From: Lindgomyces ingoldianus
Taxonomy: Eukaryota; Ascomycota; Dothideomycetes; Pleosporales; Lindgomycetaceae
Length of the DNA stretch: 64,000 bases
Direction of reading: 5' to 3'
Assembly (NCBI RefSeq): GCF_010093535.1
Contig: NW_022985164.1
Span: 1,725,629 to 1,789,628, forward strand
Shown here: one piece after another, positions 35,847-48,930 of the stretch
How positions within the stretch are numbered: position 1 is the first letter of the stretch
How the letters are laid out: every line of letters begins with the position of its first letter
Translations under genes and position numbers: made by a program
Notes under the pieces: model-generated
What the model saw: the letters and a program-made list of their open reading frames with translations, nothing else
Told to the model about the DNA's origin: nothing
Database searches by the model: none

Positions 35847-38800
35847 AGTACCCCCCCCCCTTATTAAGAAGAGAATCCTTTACATTAGTAGTTCTAGCAT
35901 TAGGTTGTCTTTATTAGAGTACAGGTTTAGTTTAGATAGGTATTAGGCGTAGAATTAGGTTACTATAGAGTTCTTTTATAGAGCTTCTGCAGGTTTCTAT
36001 AACAGTTTGTTGTATCTAGTCTATTTTATAAGGTATTTATAGATATGTTTTTTCTTATTAAACTAGATTTATTTAATGTTTTTTATAACATATTCTAGTT
36101 TATTATTTATAATAACAGGTTTAAGTAGTAGGTTTAGCTGTTTAGGTAGATAGTTAAATTTAGAGGCTACTTAGCGCAGCAATAATACGTGGAACATAGG
36201 GTGTATCTTTATGCTGTTAGGTAGGATTAATTAGTAAGCGTGCAATAAGACTATATAAGCTACTATAAAAAGGCTAAAGTTCTTTTAATTAAGTTTCTTT
36301 AATTATTAGTTTATTTAGATATTTCTAGTGTTTAGCTAGACCTTCTTACTAGCTGCATACGTAGGGGCAGGAGTTTAGAATTAGTTTATGTACTCTTATT
36401 AAAAAGCTTAAGCCTATATAAGCTTTTTATAAACATATTTAAATATATTTTAGATTTTATTAATAAGTCTATTTACATCTATTACTTATACAGATTAATA
36501 AGTTAGTTAGAGGGTATTTATAAGTAGTTTAAATCTTATTTAAAGGTAGTATTTATAGTTTACTAAAAATAGAGATACTTATGTTAATTTAAATGTTATA
36601 TTATTAGCTTTAAACTATGCTATAGCTAACTATTTTACCTAGTTGTCCTACTAGTAGTTTATGTACACTTATAAGACTTATTTTATTATAGTGTTTATGT
36701 TCTTAGTCTAGCTGTTAGTCTCTAGGTAAAAAGCTATAAATAAATAAAGGACAATTTAGAGCTATTTATAAAGTTTATCCTAAAAGGCTAAGACAAACTG
36801 CGTACCTCTATCTAATATAATTATGTTAGGCAGGCTATAGTAAACCTATACATATTAGTAAAATAACTAGGCTATATTAGGGGCAGTTATAAAGGAATAT
36901 AGTATTAAGTGTTAATACTTAGTTAAGTAATTAATAACTACTATAATATTTATATACCCTTTAGATAGAAGTAGGTTTATAATAAAATTAATTAATATGT
37001 CTTTTTAAGCTTATTTAGAGATTAGAAGCAGTTTAAGTAAGCTATTATACCTTTTTTAAAAGGCCTTTACTTTACAGCAAGTATAGCAACATAATACATA
37101 TTAGCGTACAGTATAGAACATGCAGGGCTAGTAGTACTCTCTCTGTAGTAGGTTAAGAGTCTTTTCTCTACCTAGGTGTTCTTTAACAGGCAAGTTGTGT
37201 ATAATTTAAAGTAGTTTAATTCTTAGTTTATTAAAATTAAAGATTATAAGTTAGTTATAGTAATATAGCTTACTATTTTAGTTTTTATAGTTAGCTAGTG
37301 TTACTTTCTTTAACTAACTAGTGCTATTTTAGAGTAGGTTTAAGGTTTTTTAGATAAATTTATTATTTAAATACTTATTAGTAATAATTTAATTAATTAT
37401 CTAATTTATTTTATTTAAGTTAAGGTCTAAAAATAGCTTAAGTTAAAGTAGAGTTTAGTGTTAAGCCTTTTATACTTCTTTCTAAGTAAAAATGTCTTAG
37501 GATTGCCTTATAAAAGCATCTAGTTTCCCTCTATCTTAACTAGAATAATAAGTAATCTTAAAATTAAAATAAGACAAGTATTTAAACTAATAAGCTTATT
37601 AGTAGCTAAGTTATTTTATAGTTGCAAAGTACTATAAGTTTTTATAGTTAAATAGGACCTATATTAGATGCACTGCACCTTCTAGTTTAGGTTGCTATTA
37701 TTTAAAGTAGCATACTATAGCAAGTAATTCTTTATTATAGATCTTATAATTACTTTCTGCAGAACTTATTCTTTTTAAGAAGTATATAATAGGCTTAATA
37801 GTCCTGTCTAGCTTAGTCTAGAAGAGAACTCCTGCTACTATGTAGTCTAAGGCATTAGCTTCTACAAGTATTAGTAGTTTAAAGTTAAAGTAGTAAAGTA
37901 TTAAAGCTTTAGTAAAGGCTTTTTTTAGCTAGTTAAAAAACTATTAGTAATTTAAGTTAAAGTTAAATTAAACTCTTTTCTTAGTAAGTGTAATTATAAG
38001 GCTTACTAGCTATAAAAAGTTGTTAATAAATTATTAGTAAAAGTTAGTAAATTTTATAAAAGCTTAAACATCTTTTATATTCTTTAGGTATTACTAATCT
38101 AGCATAGTCTAAACCTTAACAGGGTCTATTTAGATGCTATTTATAAAGATTACATATTCTAAATATATAACCTTTAATTAGTAGAACTTGCATTTATCTA
38201 TGTTAAGTTATAGACCTGCTTCTTTTATAGCCTTTAGCACTAGGCATACATGCTGTTTATGCTCTAAAAGGCTATTACTATAAATTAGAATATTATTAAT
38301 ATACATAGTGCAGAACACGTCTAGGTAGGGTTAGAGTAAGTTGTTTACAAAATGTTAAAAAGTACTAGGCGCGTTAGCTAAGCTAAAGGGCATTACTAGG
38401 TACTTAAATAGTCTATATTAAGTCTAAAATGCTGTTAGCTACTTATTACCTTTTACTATTCTTAGCTTATTAAAGGCAGTAATAATATTTAACTTTATAA
38501 AATACTTTACTTTACTTAGTTAGCTTAAAGTTTTTTATAAAAAAAAATTAAGTATTAGTTTTTAATAGTAATAGTGTTTAGTCCTTAGTAGTTAATATAG
38601 AATTAAAGCCTACCTTTAAGTTTCTTTATAAATAGTATAAGTAACACTACTAGTAAGAAGCTAGCTTAAATAAACCTTTTTTTTAAGTTCTTATTAAAGT
38701 ATTTTTAGAGCACTTTTAATTTATTTAGTAACATCTTATATAGTAGCCTATAACTAGGTTATTTACTAGGCTTAAGAGTTATTTAGTAATTATACAGATG

Positions 38801-40876
38801 TTATATTAAAAGCTTATTAGACTTGTCTTAAAAAAAGATATATAACAGGTTATAGTAGTTTTAAAAAACTATTATTTTTAAGTTAGTATGTTTTTAAGAA
38901 GCTAAAGCTTAGTCTATATTAGAAATTATAACTATATAGATTTTATAATCTAGTTATTAAGCTAAGGTTACAAATAAGGCAGGTTTTATATAGCAGATGT
39001 CTATCTGCTGTTTAAGTTCTAGTTTGTGTTTAAATTAAGTAAGTAAAAGTTTTTTAAAAGCTTTCTTTTCTTTAAGTTTAAGTAGTTATTAAATTATTTT
39101 ATATAGCTTATCTTAGTAAAAAGCCTAGCTTATTAGCCTTACTTAGGTAGTTTTTTTTTAAGTTATTAAAAAGTAGGTCTAAAAACCTTTTATATTAAGT
39201 GCTATTTAAGTATTATTTAAGTGTAAGCATAAGTATATGTTTTAGCATTAAAAAAAGTTAAAGTTTAGAACTTACTCTTAGTAATTAAAGGCAACTTTAT
39301 GCTAATATAGCTATAGTTGTCCTAGAATTAGGTTATAATGTCTTATGTTTGTTACATAGAGCTTAATCTACTCTTTATAGTGTTAGTAGGTAATTATAAT
39401 AGTTATAGTACAAAAGATAAAACTTTTTTTAAGTTATTTTTTATTAAATCTAGTTAAGTAAATTATTTAAGTAAGTAGTGTTAATTAAAGATTTAGTTTA
39501 TATACTAGTTCTTTATTAATGTAACTTATACTATTTGCTTCTAAGTTAATAAAAGCTTATATTAAAGCTAATATAGTTTTTTATTATAAATATATAAGAA
39601 TATTAACTTAGTACTTCTAGTTATTAGTAGGGGACTTAGCCTATAGGTTAGCAGAGATCTAGTGTTAAATTAGTCCTAAGGGGCAACTTAGCCCTAAAAC
39701 AAGCCTTTTTGCAGGCTTTTACTGCTATAGCTGCAGCTATGTTAAGAGTAGTAAGGAGAATTAAGGCTTAAATATAAGTTAAAGCCTTTATAAAAATAAA
39801 AATAAAATAGTAAAAATCTTTAATAAGTGCTAGCAGCACTACTTGCGTAGACTTAAAAAAAAGAAATAAAGTAGTTTTAAAAAATATAACTATGCTTACT
39901 ACACTTAAAGTATTAACTTTTTTTTTTATAATTTTTACACTTTTTAGAACTAACTAAAGCATAATTTAAATTAATTTTTATTATGTTAAAGTTTTTATTT
40001 GTAACTGCGCTAGTTTAGAGGTGTATTAGGGCTTGTATAGAGAGGAACCTTATGTTATTATTATAGGTAGCAATTAGGTTTACATACGCATTAAGGTTGT
40101 TTAGGAGGGGTTCTCCTACTATAGCATGTTATAGTTTAGTTAAGAGGGAGTTATATAAGGCTATAATTAAACTTATCTTATTTAGGCCTATATTAGATGC
40201 AAGTTAGCAGAACTTAGTAAAGTGTAAAGTAAAGCTTTTTCTTTTTTATTATAAAGTGTTTAGGTAACTTAAAGCTATTAACTCTTTATTTAAGTCTTTA
40301 TAAGTTACTTATAAAAACACTATAAATTAATCTAAGTTAATAATATCTTTATTTATTAGTAAGTTAATTAAGGCTGTTATATTATAGTTAAGTTAAAAGT
40401 AGGTATATAGTAACTAGAAGTGTTTAAAAAGAAATTAGTCTATGTTTCTTTTAAGTTTATATTAAAGCTTATGTAGAAAGAAAAGTAGGTCTTTCTATTT
40501 TCTATTAAACAGTAAGGGATTAGAGAGTTAGTTAGATTTTATTACTAAGTTAAAAAAGTTATAGGTTGTAGGTAGTGTTAAGCAGAAAAGAGTTAAGCTA
40601 TCTCTAGACTTCTAGGTAAGCTTTAAAGCTAGTAAGTTCTTAGTTTTTACTACTATAATAAAAGTTAAGGTAAAAATAAACTACTTAATAACATAAAGCT
40701 ATTCTTTAAAGTCTTTTTAAAAAGCTTTAAAGCTTATAATATAGTAGCTTTCTTATAAAGTAAGCACTTTTTAAAAAGCTTCTTAGCTTACTTTAATAGC
40801 TTAAAGTTATATAAGTACTAAGCTTATTAAATTAGATTTAGAGGCTATTTTTAGCTAAAGTTTTAACATAACATAA
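35847..40876 (-). pseudogene. A3 gag-pol remnant
   Basis: Collinear with A1 on the opposite strand. RT box YINN at 38292-38303; degraded zinc knuckle around 39880-39930; chromodomain region near 36000-36130. It differs from A2 mostly by transitions. No usable frame remains. Confidence 0.85.
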
Positions 40877-41194
40877 TGTTATAATTATGCACAAGTAAGG
40901 TTATAGAGCTTTATAGAGGTCTAGTTTAATTACTATGTAAGGTATTATAGTAAGTACAAGACATTATATAAGAAACAAAAAAGTTTAGAAGAAAATTAGT
41001 AATTAAATACTTAGCTTAGAAGTCTAAGCGCTTTAAGTATAAATTAAGCCTGTTCTAGGTTTAGTTAGTGTTAAAGCAGTTTATGCTTAAGTTTATGTCT
41101 ATGTTGTGTTGTGTTTATGTTAGACGTGCACTAATAATACTCTAGTACGCGTCTAATACAGTTATGTCTGGGATCCGGGGAGGATACCGTGACA
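40877..41194 (-). repeat. A3 5' LTR (right)
   Basis: 318 bp. The outer right end GGGATCCGGGGAGGATACCG is intact; the inner left end is AT-shifted. Confidence 0.9.
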
Positions 41195-41335
41195 TCTGTC
41201 TAGGCTAACTTTAGATAGCTTTTTATTTTTTTAAACTTAAATAATAAGCTTTTAAAAACACTATTTTTAATATAGTGTTTTTTATTAATTTACTTAACTT
41301 TACTTAGTTAGTGTAAGCTAATGTAATAGTTATAT
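41195..41335. other. X-internal AT-rich DNA with a hairpin
   Basis: Contains an inverted repeat AAAAACACTA...TAGTGTTTTTT around 41256-41285, possibly part of the X 5' region. Nothing else is recognised. Confidence 0.35.
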
Positions 41336-41586
41336 TGAAACAATTCTTACAAATTGTTCCATCTTGGGTCGCTTAGAACCTATCTGAAGGGCCCTTGTAT
41401 CGGCCCTGACCATGACTCAACCCTGTCCCCTGTAGTTACCTCTATCCCCCCTAAGTATTTAGTCGCACCTCTCCTCTTAGCTAGCTTAGTAGTTTTCTAA
41501 TATCCTTTGTACAAGGCCTATAGGTGTTAATAAGATTCCCAGGTTATTAAGTCCCCACGCACTTCTATGTGCCTCTAAGTGGATTC
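41336..41586 (+). repeat. LTR-E cut by the insertion of E3
   Basis: Starts TGAAAC (from TGTAAC) and runs to GGATTC, lacking about the last 40 bp. E3's own LTR begins at the next base. The missing end should lie beyond E3's 3' LTR, outside the window, preceded by a copy of GATTC. Confidence 0.7.
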
Positions 41587-41969
41587 TGTAACGATTCTCA
41601 TGAATCGTTCCATCTCAGGTCGCCTAGAACCTATCTAAAGAGTCCCTGTATTAGCTCTAACCCTAACTTATTTCTTATAAATTATTCTATCTTAGGTCGC
41701 CTAGAACCTATCTAAAGGATCCCTGTATTAGCTCTAACCCTAACTTAACCTAGTCTTAACTCTGCCCTGCCCTCTACTGTACTCTTATTCCTTTATGTAT
41801 TTAGTTACACTTAACTTTTATAGCTAGCTTAGTAGTTTTCTAATATCCTTTATATAAGGCTTATAGGTGTTAATAGAAATTCCTAGGTTCTAAGTCCCTA
41901 CACACTTTTATATACCTTTAAGTAGATTTCTACTGCATTTAGACCTATTATCTTACCTGTGCTATTATA
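41587..41969 (+). repeat. E3 5' LTR with a duplicated 5' segment
   Basis: 383 bp instead of 291. The first 82 bp (to about 41668) are repeated from about 41669 onward. Ends CTATTATA, the mutated form of CTGTTACA. Confidence 0.75.
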
Positions 41970-42716
41970 TTATATTAAAAAACTTACTTTTACTAGTAAT
42001 AACTTTATTATAATATTATACTAATTATTATTTAACTATATCTAAGCTCTAAAATACGTTTAATTTAGTTTAAGTTATAATACTTACATAGTATTATATT
42101 AAACTATTTAGTTTATAGATAAAATTTTAAAGACTTTTTATTAACTAAAGCTTTTAAGTTTAGAACTTTTTATTTTTTATAACATACTTTATAGGCGAGT
42201 TGCTTACACACCTAAGTTGCTTACTTTTGCTAAGACCTTACTACACTACTTTTTCTACACTAATACATTCCTAATAACACTACTTAAACATGTTAAAAGA
42301 ATGTTAGATGCAGCTTATGCTCTAAGCTTTTAAATAAAACATAACACTTTTTAACTAACGCGCTGCAGCTATCTATAGAGTCTTTTAAAAAATAATAAGT
42401 AACTAACGCACTAGATAACCTTTTTAAGCTAATTATATAGCTAACTTATAAAAGCTAGATAATAATAAAAAGTAAGTAATTATTTAGCACATACTTAAGC
42501 TAAATGCGTAAGGATTTCCCCCCTAGCTAGCAGCTATAGCTAATATAGCTAATTCTTTACACACTAAGCATAATATAAGCTATGTTAGCATAAACTAGCT
42601 TAATATATTTATTAAGTGTTACCTAAAGCTTAAAGTAAAGTTTAAGTGTAAGTATAACTATAAAAAAGCTTTTTATAAGAATTTTATAGTAATTTAAAGC
42701 TAGTTTAACCTTATAG

Positions 42717-43006
42717 TGTAACGATTCTACGAATCGTTCCATATCGGGTCGCTCGGATCCTATCCGAAGGGTCCCTGTATCGGCCCCGACCATGACTCAA
42801 CCTAGTCCCCTGCAGTTACCCCTATTCCCTCATGTATTTAGTTGCACCTTGCCCCTGTAGCTAGCTCAGTAGTTTTCTAATATCCTACGTACAAGGCCTA
42901 TAGGTGTTATTAGTATTCCTAGGTCTCTAAGTCCCTACGCACTCCTATATGCCTCTAAGTAGATTTATACTGCATTTAGACCTATTATCTTGCCTGTGCT
43001 GTTACA
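42717..43006 (+). repeat. E2 5' LTR
   Basis: 290 bp. Outer left end intact (ATATCGGGTCGCTCGGATCC); inner right end mutated. Confidence 0.9.
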
Positions 43007-46000
43007 TTATATTAGAAAACTTGCTTTTGCTAGTAATAGCCTTATTAATAATATTACATTAATTATTTGTTTAACTATATCTAACTCTAAAAAGTGTTTA
43101 ATTTAGTTTAAGTTACTATTTTTACACACTATTATATTAAATTATTTAGTTATTATAGATAGAATTTTAAAGACTTTTTACTAACTAAAGCCTTTAAGTT
43201 TAGAACTTTCTATCCCTTATAATTAAAATTGCCTTTAAAAAAGTTATAAAAAGTGCGCTAAAGTAAAAACTTAAAGACTACTAATAACTTATTAGAATTA
43301 GAGATAACTACTAATGCTTAACTTTTAACTACTATTAGATCTTATTATAAAGACTGTAACTTATTCTAGCTATAGCTAAAGTAAAATACTTACTACTAAA
43401 GCTAAATAATTACTAACCTTAACAGCTAAACTTTTTTTTATAGGACTTAAAGCTAAAAACTTACTAGATTTAGAGTTAAACTTTAGTAACATAGCTCTTA
43501 AAAACTAAGTTACTTAATTAAGGGCATAAATTAAATAGCTAACTAGATTAAAAACTATTAGTTTTAATTATCTTTTACTAACTACTAAATTACTTTTAAT
43601 AATGCCTTAAATTACATATGCTACACTAATAGTAAAAGACTTTTTAGGCACCTTTAAGCTCTCTTAAAGCTACCTTACTAAACGCACACCTAAGATTAAG
43701 AACTTTACAGATAGTAAAAAACCTATGTTTAAATAATAGTAAGCCTTTATTATAGATAAACTTAACATTAATTTAGATTACTATTAGAGTAAGTGTGCAC
43801 ACATAGCGTTAGTATAGGGACACACTGCTAGTATTGTAAAGAAATACCTAAAGCCTAGATACCTAGCTAAATTAGATAACTTTTAGTTTAGAAACATAGA
43901 AAAAATAATTAAGCTTTTATAAACTTACTTTATTACTAGTAATAAAAAAATAAAGGTGTAATAAGTGTTTTAGACTTTAAAAATAAGTAAAAAAAAAGCA
44001 TTTTTTACTTTTAAAGCTTACTTTATTAGTGCTGCTATTAAAGAGGCTGTATTAAAGTTAGAATAGTTTTTTTACTTATAAAAGAAGATACTGCCTAGCC
44101 TAAAAGTACTAAACTTAAGTTTTAAACATACTTAGAAAAGCTTTTTTAAGTTAATAGTAGCTTACTTAATAGCTTATAACATAAAAAGAAAAAACACTTT
44201 TACTATTTTAAAGTAAACTATTAACTACACTTAACATTCTAATATTAGACCTATTATAGATTTATCTTAGAAGGTTTTTAGTAATACATCTAAGGCAGTA
44301 TACTATTCTAGTGCACCTTAACCTGCACCTCTATTAGTACTCTAGTCTACCTTAATTACCTATAGATAATCTAGCTAGACACCTGCCCTAGAAAGACAGA
44401 TAACTTCTAGTAACTATTATAATTATAAAAAACTAAAACATTTTACTAGTAACTGCCCTATCTCTAAGGTATAAAAAATAGAGGTAGAGTAGTAAGATTC
44501 TAAAAAAGAATTTATAAATATAAATAATTTTAATCTAAATGCCTTTTAAATAAGAAATAGTAACACTTAAAAAAACTTTTTATTTTAAGCTTAAGTAAGT
44601 ATAATTTATTAAACATTAATTTATTACACTTATTTAAAGGAAAACACTTCTAAGTCCCTACTATTTTATATTTAAAAAGCATTAGAGTTTATTTAAATCT
44701 TTTAGTTAATACTAGTGCTTATAGTTTTTTATTTATTAACTTACTAACTACTAAGTTATTATTCTAATGCCTCTATGTCTTTATTTAACACTTACTATTT
44801 AAAGTTATAGTTAAAGGCTTTTAAGATTAGATCTAAGTCCCTATCTACTAGTATATCTGCCTATATATATAAATTAATAGGAAAAGTATCTAAAACTGCC
44901 TTTTTATTATTATAAACCTTAGCTTCTAGAATTACATTATTAGTATTAAATAGTTACATTATTTTAAACTCTATTTAAATATAGAGAGGAATTAGATTAT
45001 ATAGCCTAGCAAATATCTGCCTACTTATAAACCTTTGCTGCCCTTGCTTATGCAATTAACCTAGCCTACACGCAATAAAGAAGTAGAGCTAGATATTAAA
45101 CAACATAACACACTATAAAAAAAAGACTAATTTTAGCAGTTATATAGCCTAATAATCTACTACATTAAGAGTTTACTAAGGCTACTAAAATTATACAAAT
45201 CTTCTATTATTTATAGTCTAAAAACACTTAAATTATTTTTTTACCTATCTATTAAAAAGTCTAGAATAGGTTTAAAAGAGGTCTGTTTAGCTACTATTAC
45301 TCTAATTTTAGTAAATGCTTTTTATTTTAACATAAAAAGAAAAAAGAACAAGTTCTTTTTAACTTTTATTTATAATATTAAGTAGCTAATTAAAGATAAG
45401 TAAGCCTTATAGTTAAACACTAAATATAAAACTAAAGCATTAGTAAACTTTTAATTACTCTTTAAATACTATTAGTACTAAGATGTATTTAGCTACATAG
45501 TAGCTTACTAGCTACTAGTACATTGTCTATATAACTACAAGATTATCCTTATAGAGCCTCTCTCTAACAGTTATAGTCTGTTGTACAAATAGAACCTTAA
45601 GAAGCTAGAGGTAATAAAGAAATATGTTATAGATAATCTAAAATATAGCTTTATTAAGTAGAGTTAGAGCTCTTTTACATCTTCTATTTTTTATGTATAG
45701 AAACTAAATAGCAACTTATGTATTTATGTTAATTACTATAAACTTAACACTTTTACTTATAAAAATGTGTATCTAATACTGTGTATAAATAAACTTTTAT
45801 TAAGACCTACTAAGGCAGTAATCTTTACTAAGTTTAATATTTACATAGCTTTTAATAAAATTAGAATAGATCTAAGCTTTAAAAAGTGTACTACCTTTTA
45901 GACATAATATAGAACTTATAAGTGTAAAGTTTTGCCTTTTAGATTATGTAATAGTTTAGTAACTTACTAGCGCTATATAAACAACATATTAATTAACTAT

Positions 46001-48607
46001 TTAGATAATTTTTATATTACTTATTTTAATAACATTTTTATTTACTTTAAAGATAAGGTAACTTATATCTTTTATATTAAAAAAGTCTTAGAAAGGCTTT
46101 AGTAAGTAGAATTATAAGTAAAGATTAAAAAAAGTAAATTTTATATTACTTAAATAAAGTATCTTAGCTATATACTTTTAAATAAAAGACTAGAGGTTAA
46201 CCTAGAGAAAGTAAAGGTGCTACATAACTAGTAGGCGCCTACTACTGTAACAGGTGTAAAATCTTTTTTAAGCTTTACTAAATTTTATTAGTAATTTATT
46301 TTAAAAAATTTTTATATAGTAAAACTAATTATTATGCTTTAAAGCTTTACTACTTTTTTTGTATAAACTTTAGAGTGTAACATAGCTTTTAAAAAGCTAA
46401 AGTCTATGCTACTAAGTATACTTACACTTTACTATTTTAACCTTGTGTTATAAACTAAAATTAAAACTAACGCTTTTAATAGAGTAGTAGTAGAAGTCCT
46501 TTTTTAAAAATAAGCAGATAGAAATTAGTGCCCTGTATTATTTTATAGCAAGGTCCTATCTAGTTTAGAGCTAAACTAAAAAATACATAATAAGAAGCTA
46601 TTTATAATTATTACTACATTTAAATAATAAAGGGCTAAGCTTACATTTATAGTAATAAGCACTTTAGTATATACTAATTATTATTTATTAAAGTACTTTA
46701 TAATAACAAAAGTGCTAAATGCTTGTTAGGTTTATTAAGCTAAAAAGTTAGCTTAGTATTACTTCTAAATTAAGTACACCCCTAGTAAAAATAACACTAG
46801 AGTAGACATTCTTAGTTATTATAAATAAGACATAGAAAATTTAAAAGCAGCTTAAACTAATAATAAGTTAAAGGTTTTACTAGAGCTGCACTAACTTTAC
46901 TTTTAAATTAACTTTAAACTAGCCTAGTACTATATTGCTTAAATAATAACTTAAGTAGCTACACTAAACATTATAAAAAAACTAGACTAGGTTATGTCTT
47001 TAGATTTTTTAAAATTAATTAATATATTACTCTAAAAGAATTAAGCTTTTTTTATGTAAAAGTAAGAACTCTTACTTTACTATTATTAAATAGAAAACAG
47101 ACTACTTTTTTATGCTAACTGCTTATATGTACTAGTAGACTTATTACTGTGTACTTAACTTATTTAAGAAGTCTATAACTAAGTATCTTTAGCACATCTT
47201 AGTGCTACTAAGACCTATTAGTTACTAGCCTAAAAGTACTACTAAAAGGGTATAAAGGCTACTTATAAATAATATGTATAGAATTACTTTCTTTGTTGTA
47301 AAGCTTATTTAAAATAGACTTAAACTCTAGGCTTTATCTACCTTTTACTAATTCCTGCTTAACTAATGCAGCACTTATGCATTAACTTTAAGAAGTTCTT
47401 TAAAAATAAGTCTAAATATAATTAGATTATAGTTATAATTAATTACTTATTAAAATAAGCTATTTCTATTCCTTACTATAAAATAATTAACGCCTAGGGA
47501 ATAGCTGCTTTATTTATTTAATAAGTGTACTATTTTAGCTACACACCTAAAACTATTATTTTTAATTAAAGACTTTAGTTTATATCTAGTTTTTAGTCTA
47601 AATTTTATTAAATTTTAGGTGTAAAAGTTAAGCTTTTTACTACTTATTATAAAAAAATAGATAGCTAAATACAGATTATAAATAAGTATATTAATTAAAG
47701 ACTAAGGCTTTTTATATTTTTTTACTAAAATAACTAGAGTTTTTTACTACCTTTAATTAATTAAGCTTAGATAACCTTACTTTATATAATAATTAAAATG
47801 TCTTTATATTAAGTTCTATATAGCTCTAAACTATGTTAAAGCTAGGACTAGAAACATTTTACAGAACCTATTACAGCTATAGATAAGCTAAATTATAAGA
47901 ATGCCTTAGCATTAGCAACCTACATGCATGCAGCCTAGAAGTTAGCTAAGACCTATATAGAAAAGGCCTAAGATTAGATATAAACTGTAGTTAACTACTA
48001 CTACTAGCTAGTTAACTAAAAGATTAGTAACATAGTCTACTTAAGTATAAAGAACCTAGCTATTTAGAGACCTAGCTAAAAACTATCTAATTAATAAAAG
48101 AGTTCTTTTAAGGTACTTAAGCAAGTTAGTAACTTATACTACTTAGAACTACTTTTAAAGTTAAAGATACATAATATCTTTGCACTAAAAGTGCTTTATA
48201 AAGACCCTTAGGATTCTCTTTTAGAATAAGAACCTCTAAAACCCCCTAGCATTACTATTAATAAAGTAGAGGAGTAGGAAGTAGAGGAAATACTTACTAG
48301 CAAGCTTTACTAGAAAACACTTAAGTACTAAGTAAAATAGGTAGGACATAACTCTAATCTAGTCTAGTATAAGGCTTTAAATTTTATAGGTTCCCCTTAT
48401 AAATTAAAAGCTTTTTATAATAAGCATTTAAATTAGCTAGGACTTTTAAGGGCCTTATAAAAGTAAATTAAGGCTTTTAAAGCTAGTGTAAAAGGTATAG
48501 ATTACTTAGCAGATAATAAAGTATAAAAGTAAGAAGTTAAATTATATTTTTACATAATATTATTATAACTTTATAGACATGTTGCTTAGAAGGTCTAATA
48601 GTAAGCT
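43007..48607 (+). pseudogene. E2 gag-pol remnant
   Basis: Collinear with E1. The zinc knuckle at 44414-44455 (YYNYKKLKHFTSNC) keeps His and the last Cys. The RT box at 46022-46033 reads YFNN in place of YLDD. The integrase tail is around 47670-47830 and the chromodomain around 48290-48440. More strongly mutated than E1. TAA/TAG stops throughout. Confidence 0.85.
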
Positions 48608-48612
48608 GTTAG

Positions 48613-48930
48613 TGTCACGATTGTGCACGAGTAAGGTTATAGAGCTTCACAGAGGTCTAGTTCAATTACTACGTGAGGTATTATAGTAGGTACAAGATGT
48701 TGTGTAAGGAACAGAAAGGTTTAAAAAGAAATTAGTAATTAAATACTTAGCTTAAAAGTCTAAGCGCTTTAAGTATAAATTAAGCTTGTTTTAAGTTTAG
48801 TTAGTGTTAAAGTAGTTTATACTTAAGTTTATGTCTATGTTATGTTGTGTTTATATTAGATGTGCACTAATAATACTCTAGTACACATCTAATATAGTTA
48901 TGTCTAGGATCTAGAGAGGATACTGTAACA
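48613..48930 (-). repeat. A2 3' LTR (left)
   Basis: 318 bp. The outer end retains GATTGTGCACGAGTAAGG; followed by the C-run polypurine tract complement. Confidence 0.9.

Larger units (their letters stand above)
35530..41194 (-). mobile_element. A3: Ty3/gypsy element of family A
   Basis: 5665 bp, target duplication TCTGT (35525-35529, 41195-41199). LTRs 35530-35846 and 40877-41194. The polypurine tract, a run of C on this strand, lies just right of the left LTR, so it reads leftward. Confidence 0.92.
5374..41335 (-). mobile_element. Element X, right copy, split by at least eight insertions
   Basis: Removing nested elements leaves X sequence at 5665-5743, 6876-6884, 30431-30474, 31903-31981, 32059-32326, 32617-32768, 35358-35529 and 41195-41335. 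The order of the first pieces matches the uninterrupted left copy (1-196) read on the opposite strand, which proves they were once contiguous. The remaining pieces are joined only by target-site duplications of what lies between them. About 0.9 kb is recovered, all heavily AT-shifted with no recognisable protein domain. The far end is lost behind the LTR-E/E3 insertion at 41336. Confidence 0.6.
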
